Shown: one piece after another, positions 7,772 to 14,945 of the stretch
Numbering within the stretch: the stretch's first letter is position 1
Layout: every line of letters starts with the position of its first letter
From: Actinobacillus minor NM305
Lineage (GTDB): Bacteria > Pseudomonadota > Gammaproteobacteria > Enterobacterales > Pasteurellaceae
DNA: 42,991 bases
Direction of reading: 5' to 3'
NCBI RefSeq assembly: GCF_000175195.1
Contig: NZ_ACQL01000090.1
Span: 1-42,991 of the forward strand
The notes under the pieces: generated by a model
Told to the model about the DNA's origin: nothing
What the model saw: only the letters and a program-made list of their open reading frames with translations
Database searches by the model: none
Program-made: the position numbers and the translations under genes

Positions 7772-10700
7772 ATGAATGATAAAACAACCGAAATTCAGCA
7801 AGAAATTCAGGCAGAAAAATCGCCTGATGTAGTAAAGCCTAAAAAAGGAAAGTGCTGGGGGAAACGTATTGTGGGAGGAGGTGTTATTCTCTCTCTCTCT
7901 TCACTCGGTTTTCTCGCAACAGGCGTTGGGCAAAGAAGTGTTCTTACATTAGCCGATAAATTGCTAGATCAACTTTCTATTGGGCAAGTTGAAGGGAGCC
8001 TTCAGAATGGATTGATATTATCTAATACACAATATGTGATGGATGGGGTTAATGTTCAGGTTGGGCAAGCCAATTTACATCTTGATTTCGGTTGTCTTTT
8101 AAAAGGTGAAGCTTGTGTTGAGAATATTGCAATTAAAGATACACAAGTGATTGTTGATACAACAAAATTACCACCTTCAAATGAAGAACAGCCCTCAGAA
8201 CCTTTTACAGAGCTGAATTTACCTTTAGGTGTTTCGGTCAAAAATGTGGCGTTGGATAATATTCATGTCAATGTTGATGATATGGATATCAATCTTACGC
8301 ACTTTCACTCGGGTATTTCGGGGAAAGGGCGATTATTGACTCTATCGCCAACAAAGTTGAGAGGTTTAGATCTTCAGCTTGCTTTAAAGCTAGATGAAAG
8401 CGATCAGCAAGCGGTTGAATATGCTGCAAAAATTGCAAAAAACGAAATTTCACAGGAAGAAGTGAAAACGGCTACAGGCGTGATAATGAAAAACGCTATG
8501 GAGAAAACAGGCGAAAAAGTTGCTGAACGTATCCAGAAATTACAAAAAAAATCTCAAACAACTTCAAATGATGCTGAAAAAATTGATTGGGAAACTATTA
8601 AAGCGCAGCTACAAAAACCATTATTAGATAAACAAGTGCCATTAAAATTGCCTTTTGATTTTTCAATTGAACAATTGGATATCGAAAACGTTAATTTGGC
8701 ACAAAAAGCAAAAGATGAAAAAGGTAATTTAGTTAAGCCAATCCCGTTGTTTAATTTAACAAAAGCAACCTTAAAGGCAAATGCTGATGAGCAAGCGCTG
8801 AACTTAACACAATTATCATTAGAAAGTGATCGTGGGAATTTAAATGGACAAGGAAAATTAACTTTACAGGATAATTATCCTCTCGCTTTTCATTTGCAAG
8901 TCACTGAGCCTTCTCAGGTTAAAGTAACGCTCCCTGTAAGTCATATCAATGCAGAAATTTCCGGCGAACTTTACGATAAAACGAAACTTCATGTTGAGAC
9001 AAAAGGTGCTATTCAAGCAAAACTTGAGGGCGATGTTGCATTAGCGGTGGAGAAAAATCCACTTAATCTTGTTTTAACAAGTGAGAACATAACTTACCCA
9101 TTTCCACCTGAAACGGGGGTAAATCCACTTAAATTAGAAAAGTTAAATCTTAGCCTGAAAGGCGATCCTTTTGATTATCAACTTAATGTTTCGGGGCGAG
9201 CAACAGGCATGAACGTACCTACAAGTCAAGTTGAGCTAAAAGGAAAAGGAGATGTAACTCGCTTTGATATTCAAACACTAAAACTTAATGCATTGGAGGG
9301 CGAAGCGCTCTTAAATGGTAGCGTAGATTGGACAGATGGGGTTGAGTGGAATAGTTCGCTTTCTTTGTCAGGCATCAATACGAAATCGCTTGCCCCGGAT
9401 TGGGCTGCGGTATTATCGGGCGGTTTAAGTTCAAAAGGTTATGCAGGGAGAGGGAAAGATGGAGCTGATTGGAATGTTGATGTATCGAAAATAGATTTAA
9501 AAGGCAATTTATTACAGAAACCTCTTCAGCTTCAAGGCAACTTAACCTCAAATGCGAAAACCCTATTAGCGGTTGATAAAACAACGTTTATTTATGGTGA
9601 GAACCGTATTGCAATGAATGGGGTATTAGGCGATAAATCGGATTTTACTGCACAAATCAATGCTCCAAATTTACAAGGCCTTGTACCTAAATTAAAAGCT
9701 GGCATTAAAGGCGATGTAAAATTGTCTGGTAAGGTTAATGAGCCTAACTTGGCTTTAGCTCTTGATGCTAATCAAGTAAGTTATGAGGATATCAAATTAC
9801 AACATTTATCCGCCAAAGGAAATGTCACCACCGAAAAAGTGATTCAGGGAAATCTTGAGCTTGCGTTACAAAAATTCGCTTATGGCGATATTAAGGTTGA
9901 TAATGCCAGTGTCAATGCGAGCGGAAATGAAGCGAATCATACATTAAAATTAACCGCTAAAGGCGACCCGATTGGCGCAGGTTTGCATGTTTCAGGGAAA
10001 TTTGACCGCTTGCAGCAAGTTTGGACGGGACAGCTTGCGAATATTGCGATTGATAGTAAAGAATTTGGTCGTTTCCAAACGAACCAACCGGTTAATGTTA
10101 CCTATAATAACAAACAAATAAATGCAAATATTTCAGCGCACTGTTGGCAAAATCCGAAAATTAATCTTTGTTTTACACAGGCTTTTAATGCAGGGCAAGA
10201 AGGCAAAATTCCTTTTGAAATTCGTCAATTTAATTTAGCGGCTGTGCAGGCTTATTTAGATAAAAATAGCCAAATTTCTGGCATTGTTAATGCAAAAGGT
10301 GAAGCTGCATGGTTTAAAAATAAATCGCCAGAAGTAACGGTTGCATTAGATTCGCCTTCACTCAAATTTGTGCAAAAAATGGATGGTGGAAAATCGTTTC
10401 CAATCGGGATTACACCTTTGAAAATCAATGCGGATTTGGCAAATAACAATCTGAAGCTAAAAACAGATTTGCAGATTGAAAATAATGGTCGAATTACGAC
10501 AGATTTAACCATGAACGATGTGTCGGGGAAAAGAGGATTGTCCGGCAATATCAATCTTGACCAACTCTCATTAAAATTGATTAAACCATTATTAAGTGGA
10601 GGAGAGGCTGTTGATGGGAATATTAATGCCCGTCTTACGATGGGCGGAACTGCCACTTCGCCTTTATTACATGGAGCATTAAATTTAACGGGGCTAAAAG

Positions 10701-11845
10701 CTAAATCTGTTTCTATGCCATTTGATGTAACCGGCGGTGGTTTAACGATGAATTTTAATGGCGCTACCTCTACATTAAGCGGTCGGATTCAAACAACGGA
10801 AAGCGAACTTCGATTAGAGGGCGATGCGGATTGGCGGCGTTTAGATGCGTGGCGAAGCCATATTCGTGCGCAAGCCAACCGCTTCCGCGTTAATGTGCCG
10901 AATATCTCAAAAGTTGAGTTTACGCCGGACATTGAAGTGACAGTGACGCCGAAAGAATTAGTTTTAGGGGGAAATATTGATATCCCTTGGGCGAGAATTG
11001 AGGTGGAGGAATTACCTGAATCAGCGGTTAGCGTAAGTAGTGATGAAGTCATTATGGATGGTTCTGTGAAGCAAAAAACACCACTTTCACAACGCCAAAT
11101 TCCGCAAAATACCTCAAGTGGTATGGCAATAAAAGCGGATATTAAAATTAATATTGGGGATGATGTTAATTTAAATGCGTATGGATTAAAGTCAGACCTA
11201 AAAGGTACGATTGCTGTGCGTCAAGGCAAACAGGGGCTTGGACTTTATGGGCAAGTTAATTTGATAAAAGGACGTTATGCTTCATTCGGTCAAGACTTAA
11301 TTATCCGAAAAGGACTCATTAGCTTTGCAGGCTTACCTTCTCAGCCTTCGTTAAACATTGAGGCAATTAGAAATCCGGAAGCGATGGAGGATAGCACAGT
11401 TACAGCCGGTGTGAAGGTTATCGGATTAGCGGATAGTCCTGAAGTTAAAATTTTCTCTGAGCCTTCGCTTTCTCAAAATGAGGCTCTCTCGTATATTTTA
11501 ACTGGGCGTTCATTAGAAAATAGTGGCGATGCAGGGTCAAGTAATTCAATGGCAGCCGCACTATTAAGTATGAGCTTATCAAAAAGTAGTAAAACAGTTG
11601 GGGCAGTCGGTAGTGCTTTTGGGCTTAATGATCTGAATGTTACAACGGCAGGTATTGGCGATAATACGAAAGTTGAGGTGAGTGCCAGTTTAACACCTAA
11701 ATTTAAGGTAAAATATGGTGTAGGGATTTTTGCACCATTGACAGAACTCACACTACGTTATAATTTAGCGCCCAAATTGTATTTACAGTGGGTCTCAAGT
11801 GTGAACCAAGCGGTTGATTTAATGTACCGTTTTGAATTTGATTAG
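7772..11845 (+). CDS. tamB: TamB, inner-membrane-anchored translocation/assembly protein
   Basis: The protein has 1357 residues from ATG 7772; a TTG at 7766, two codons earlier, is an alternative and neither has a clear ribosome binding site. A cytoplasmic basic N-terminus is followed by one signal-anchor helix (about residues 33-50, VGGGVILSLSSLGFLATG). A very long periplasmic region with repetitive beta-strand texture follows, of the kind that forms hydrophobic grooves in AsmA/TamB/VPS13-like proteins. The C-terminal DUF490 domain ends SSVNQAVDLMYRFEFD, very close to E. coli TamB. It spans the periplasm and partners TamA. It is about 100 residues longer than E. coli TamB. It begins 8 bp after the tamA stop and ends just before a terminator hairpin. 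Confidence 0.94.
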   Translation: MNDKTTEIQQEIQAEKSPDVVKPKKGKCWGKRIVGGGVILSLSSLGFLATGVGQRSVLTLADKLLDQLSIGQVEGSLQNGLILSNTQYVMDGVNVQVGQANLHLDFGCLLKGEACVENIAIKDTQVIVDTTKLPPSNEEQPSEPFTELNLPLGVSVKNVALDNIHVNVDDMDINLTHFHSGISGKGRLLTLSPTKLRGLDLQLALKLDESDQQAVEYAAKIAKNEISQEEVKTATGVIMKNAMEKTGEKVAERIQKLQKKSQTTSNDAEKIDWETIKAQLQKPLLDKQVPLKLPFDFSIEQLDIENVNLAQKAKDEKGNLVKPIPLFNLTKATLKANADEQALNLTQLSLESDRGNLNGQGKLTLQDNYPLAFHLQVTEPSQVKVTLPVSHINAEISGELYDKTKLHVETKGAIQAKLEGDVALAVEKNPLNLVLTSENITYPFPPETGVNPLKLEKLNLSLKGDPFDYQLNVSGRATGMNVPTSQVELKGKGDVTRFDIQTLKLNALEGEALLNGSVDWTDGVEWNSSLSLSGINTKSLAPDWAAVLSGGLSSKGYAGRGKDGADWNVDVSKIDLKGNLLQKPLQLQGNLTSNAKTLLAVDKTTFIYGENRIAMNGVLGDKSDFTAQINAPNLQGLVPKLKAGIKGDVKLSGKVNEPNLALALDANQVSYEDIKLQHLSAKGNVTTEKVIQGNLELALQKFAYGDIKVDNASVNASGNEANHTLKLTAKGDPIGAGLHVSGKFDRLQQVWTGQLANIAIDSKEFGRFQTNQPVNVTYNNKQINANISAHCWQNPKINLCFTQAFNAGQEGKIPFEIRQFNLAAVQAYLDKNSQISGIVNAKGEAAWFKNKSPEVTVALDSPSLKFVQKMDGGKSFPIGITPLKINADLANNNLKLKTDLQIENNGRITTDLTMNDVSGKRGLSGNINLDQLSLKLIKPLLSGGEAVDGNINARLTMGGTATSPLLHGALNLTGLKAKSVSMPFDVTGGGLTMNFNGATSTLSGRIQTTESELRLEGDADWRRLDAWRSHIRAQANRFRVNVPNISKVEFTPDIEVTVTPKELVLGGNIDIPWARIEVEELPESAVSVSSDEVIMDGSVKQKTPLSQRQIPQNTSSGMAIKADIKINIGDDVNLNAYGLKSDLKGTIAVRQGKQGLGLYGQVNLIKGRYASFGQDLIIRKGLISFAGLPSQPSLNIEAIRNPEAMEDSTVTAGVKVIGLADSPEVKIFSEPSLSQNEALSYILTGRSLENSGDAGSSNSMAAALLSMSLSKSSKTVGAVGSAFGLNDLNVTTAGIGDNTKVEVSASLTPKFKVKYGVGIFAPLTELTLRYNLAPKLYLQWVSSVNQAVDLMYRFEFD

Positions 11846-11859
11846 GCATTTTATTAGAT

Positions 11860-11911
11860 AACACAGCAAATAATGAGAAATAACGCATTATTGCTGTGTT
11901 CTATTTTTTAT
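11860..11911 (+). terminator. terminator after tamB, directly abutting cydD
   Basis: The inverted repeat AACACAGCAAATAATG / CATTATTGCTGTGTT (one bulged A, 10-base loop) is followed by CTATTTTTTATTTT. It should end the envC-yibQ-tamAB transcript. An in-frame ATG at 11873 lies inside this stem, which argues against it as the cydD start. Confidence 0.75.
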
Positions 11912-11914
11912 TTT

Positions 11915-13651
11915 ATGAAAAAAGAACGTCAAAAAATTTTGCAGAAATGGTTGAGAAGCCAACAAAAAGTAGTCAAAAAGTATCTTTATCTTAACGTGTT
12001 GTTGGGAGCATTCAGCGCCCTTTTTGTGATCGCGCAAATGTGGCTGTTAGCTACTCTTCTCCATAAAATGATCATTGAACACCAATCGCCTTCCTTATTT
12101 TTAATGGAAATTAGTTTGCTATTTGGTTGTTTTTGTGCCAGAGCTTTACTGATTTGGTTGAGGGAGCGTGTCGGCTTTAAAGCTGGGCAAGTATTACGTA
12201 TACATTTAAGGTCGCAGTTGATTCATAAGCTATTAAGTGTAGGTCCGATTTCTATCCAACAAAAACCGGCAGGAAGCTGGGCAACTTTAATGCTAGAGCA
12301 AGTAGAAAATTTACATAATTTTTATGCTCGTTATTTGCCTCAACAGTTTTTATCATTACTTGTTCCGTTGATTATTCTTTGCTTTGTTTTCCCGATTAAC
12401 TGGGCAGCCGGGGTAATTCTTTTTGCAACATTGCCTTTATTACCTTTGTTTATGGCATTGGCAGGCATTAAAGCAGTGGAAGCGAACCAGAGAAATATTG
12501 GCGTACTATCTCGAATGAGTGGGCAATTCTTAGATAAGTTAAAAGGATTAGAGACGATTCGCTTATTTGGGCAATCAGATAAACAGCTTGAGCAAATTCA
12601 TCAAAGCACAGAATCTTTCCGCATAAGCACAATGGATGTCTTAAAAATGGCATTTTTGTCCTCTGCAGTATTAGAATTTTTTACGGCGATTTCAATTGCC
12701 GTGATGGCGGTTTATTTTGGTTTTGCTTTCTTAGGCGAGTTGGACTTTGGTTATTACGGTACGGGAATTAGTTTATTTGTTGGATTTTTCTGCCTCATGT
12801 TAGCGCCTGAATTTTACCAACCACTCCGTGAATTAGGTGTCTATTATCATGATAAAGCAGCTGCGATTGGGGCAGCAGATAGCATAGAAGCCTTTTTAAA
12901 TGAAGAAACGACAGAGGTTGAAAATTCGCAAAAAGCTATGAAAAATCAACCGCTTGTTGTGGAAGCAAAAGCATGCGTTGTGTTATCTGCACAAGGTAAA
13001 CCTTTGACTCAACCCCTTAATTTTACGCTCAATGCACATCAACACATTGCATTAGTTGGACAAAGTGGCGCAGGGAAAAGCTCGTTAATGAATATGTTAT
13101 TAGGTTTTTTACCTTATCAAGGTTCGGTGCTGATCAATGGTATTGAATTGCGAGAATTAGACCTTGCGCAATGGCGAGCAAAATTAGCTTGGGTAGGGCA
13201 GAATCCACAATTAGTAAAAGGCTCATTAAAAGAAAATATTTTATTAGGTAATCTAGATGCTTCGGAAGATGAACTAAAAGAAGCTTTAGCACTTTCTAAA
13301 GCAGATGAGTTTGTTTATCGATTAGGGCTTGAATACCAAATTCAAGATGGTAATGCCGGGATCTCGGGTGGACAAGCGCAACGAATTGCTATTGCACGAG
13401 CGTTATTAAGAGATTATGAGTTGTTGTTATTAGATGAACCAACAGCAAGTTTGGATATTCAATCAGAGCAGCAAGTTTTAAATGCATTAAATCACTTAAG
13501 CCGAGAACAAACAACATTGATGATTACGCATCGCGTTGAAGACTTGGAGCAATGTGATGAGATTTGGGTAATGAAGCAAGGGCAGATTGTGCAAAAAGGT
13601 ACTTTTGTTGAATTAGAGATACAAGGATATTTTTCTGAATTGCTGGTATAG
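11915..13651 (+). CDS. cydD: CydD, ABC exporter subunit for cysteine/glutathione
   Basis: The protein has 578 residues from ATG 11915. An ATG 14 codons earlier was rejected because it sits in the terminator stem and because homology with E. coli CydD begins at KKERQKILQKWL. It has an N-terminal six-helix transmembrane domain (about residues 20-330, with KPAGSWATLMLEQ and FMALAGIKAVEANQRN) and a C-terminal ATPase: Walker A GQSGAGKSS, signature SGGQAQR, Walker B LLLLDEPTASLD, H-loop ITHR. CydDC exports cysteine/glutathione to the periplasm or, in newer work, handles haem, and is needed to assemble cytochrome bd. The partner cydC usually follows at once but is not here; an oxidoreductase gene on the same strand follows instead. 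Confidence 0.93.
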   Translation: MKKERQKILQKWLRSQQKVVKKYLYLNVLLGAFSALFVIAQMWLLATLLHKMIIEHQSPSLFLMEISLLFGCFCARALLIWLRERVGFKAGQVLRIHLRSQLIHKLLSVGPISIQQKPAGSWATLMLEQVENLHNFYARYLPQQFLSLLVPLIILCFVFPINWAAGVILFATLPLLPLFMALAGIKAVEANQRNIGVLSRMSGQFLDKLKGLETIRLFGQSDKQLEQIHQSTESFRISTMDVLKMAFLSSAVLEFFTAISIAVMAVYFGFAFLGELDFGYYGTGISLFVGFFCLMLAPEFYQPLRELGVYYHDKAAAIGAADSIEAFLNEETTEVENSQKAMKNQPLVVEAKACVVLSAQGKPLTQPLNFTLNAHQHIALVGQSGAGKSSLMNMLLGFLPYQGSVLINGIELRELDLAQWRAKLAWVGQNPQLVKGSLKENILLGNLDASEDELKEALALSKADEFVYRLGLEYQIQDGNAGISGGQAQRIAIARALLRDYELLLLDEPTASLDIQSEQQVLNALNHLSREQTTLMITHRVEDLEQCDEIWVMKQGQIVQKGTFVELEIQGYFSELLV

Positions 13652-13741
13652 TAGGCAGAAGCTTGTTAATTTTTATTTTTAATGTTAGCAACTATTTTGT
13701 CTATCATACCCGAGATAACCATAGTCTAAAAGGAGAACATA

Positions 13742-14728
13742 ATGAAACTGGGAATTGTGGGGACGGGTATGATTGTGCAAGATTTAATGCACATTCGTTC
13801 GCTTCTTCCTATCGCAAAATGGGGGATTTATGGACGAAATCAGGAAAAAACGTTGGAGCTGGCGCAAAAATATCAAATTTCTGATTGTTTTTTTGATTAT
13901 ACGGAGATGTTGAAATCTGATTTAGATACTTTATACATTGCCCTGCCTAATCATCTGCATTTTAGTTTTGCAAAACAAGCGCTTGAAGCAGGTAAACACG
14001 TTATTTTAGAAAAACCGATAACATCAAACTATTATGAGTTTCAGCAATTAAGGGAATTAGCTAAGGCTCAAAATAAAATTTTAATAGAAGCGGTTACGGT
14101 GCATTATTTGCCTGCTTATCTCAAAATTAAACAGCAACTTTCAGCATTAGGTAAAATCAAAATTGTGAGTTTAAATTATAGCCAATATTCTTCCCGATAT
14201 GACCGCTTTAAAATGGGGGAAATTCTTCCTGCTTTTGACCCTGAGAAATCAGGTGGGGCATTGATGGATTTAAATGTCTATAATTTGCACTTTGCGCTTG
14301 GGTTATTTGGTAAGCCACAATCTTGTTTTTATGTCGCCAATATTGAACGAAACATTGATACCAGCGGTATTATGTTGTTAGATTATCCAACATTTAAGGT
14401 AGTTTGTATTGGGGCTAAAGATTGTAATGCACCAGTGATGTTATCTATTCAAGGCGATCAAGGCTGTATTACCATTCCTATGCCGGCAAATGCGATGAAT
14501 TACTTTGAGTTTGTGGATAATAACGGTCAAAAGCAATCTTTTCAATTTGAGCAACAGCATAGAATGTTCTATGAATTTCAGCAATTTATTCAGATGATTG
14601 ACTGCCAAGACAGGGCACTTGCTGAACAAATGCTTGATATAAGCGAATCAGTCTGCCAATTAATGGAACAAGCGAGAAAACAGCAGGGAATTATATTTGG
14701 GGGCGAGAAAAGAGAGAGCTTTGAATGA
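13742..14728 (+). CDS. Gfo/Idh/MocA-family NAD(P)-dependent oxidoreductase
   Basis: The 328-residue protein starts at ATG 13742, with AAAGGAG 7 bp upstream. The N-terminal Rossmann fold begins LGIVGTGMIVQDLMHI, and the family's NHLHF and LEKPITS motifs (about residues 75-98) follow; the Lys of EKP is the usual catalytic/cofactor residue. The C-terminal domain contains SGGALMDLNVYNLHFA, where Asp and His fit the substrate-site pattern of the family. The substrate cannot be told; it is probably a sugar or polyol derivative. It follows cydD by 90 bp with its own ribosome binding site. A decayed copy of its last 100 bp lies at 20184-20293, on the far side of the McrBC-like island. Confidence 0.88.
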   Translation: MKLGIVGTGMIVQDLMHIRSLLPIAKWGIYGRNQEKTLELAQKYQISDCFFDYTEMLKSDLDTLYIALPNHLHFSFAKQALEAGKHVILEKPITSNYYEFQQLRELAKAQNKILIEAVTVHYLPAYLKIKQQLSALGKIKIVSLNYSQYSSRYDRFKMGEILPAFDPEKSGGALMDLNVYNLHFALGLFGKPQSCFYVANIERNIDTSGIMLLDYPTFKVVCIGAKDCNAPVMLSIQGDQGCITIPMPANAMNYFEFVDNNGQKQSFQFEQQHRMFYEFQQFIQMIDCQDRALAEQMLDISESVCQLMEQARKQQGIIFGGEKRESFE

Positions 14729-14734
14729 TAATAA

Positions 14735-14917
14735 AGGGGCAACATGATTCATTACGCTATCAAAGCAAGTGGCATAACCCATAGTGAAAAGTTGTTCCGG
14801 ATTGGTGCCGCTCTTTCCACTTTCATTTTGGAATAACACTAAATCAAAGCCGATTGATCCATCATCCGCTTGTGCTCTACCATCACGACCATCAGTTGCT
14901 GATGTGTGATAAAATGC
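14735..14917 (-). pseudogene. ohr remnant (N-terminal 60 codons, no start, truncated)
   Basis: Read on the minus strand, this encodes FYHTSATDGRDGR through CFDSVMNHVAP, matching residues 4-63 of the intact Ohr at 21039-21464 in 52 of 60 positions. At DNA level, 14740-14914 aligns without gaps to 21281-21455 with about 150 of 175 bases identical by hand count. The start codon is replaced by GCA. The C-terminal half, including the second redox cysteine, is gone. The frame then runs into the oxidoreductase 3' end. The peroxidatic-cysteine motif YATCFDS remains. It is a non-functional remnant marking the left edge of the McrBC-like island. Confidence 0.9.
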
Positions 14918-14945
14918 CTTTGCTAACCTAAAGTTAAGGCATTTT
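14911..14945 (-). terminator. terminator of the McrBC-like operon
   Basis: A 10-bp perfect inverted repeat (AAAATGCCTT / AAGGCATTTT) with an inner TAAC/GTTA pairing lies directly after the DUF2357 gene stop. It overlaps the first bases of the ohr remnant. T runs flank both sides, the longer on the plus strand, so it may act in both directions. Confidence 0.75.

Noticed and set aside
10252-10656. 134-codon antisense ORF within tamB
   Set aside because: It is a long open frame opposite a coding gene with no ribosome binding site or recognisable domain.
13663-13884. Possible small plus-strand ORF between cydD and the oxidoreductase
   Set aside because: Most of it is an out-of-frame reading of the oxidoreductase 5' end; it has no ribosome binding site and no recognisable domain.
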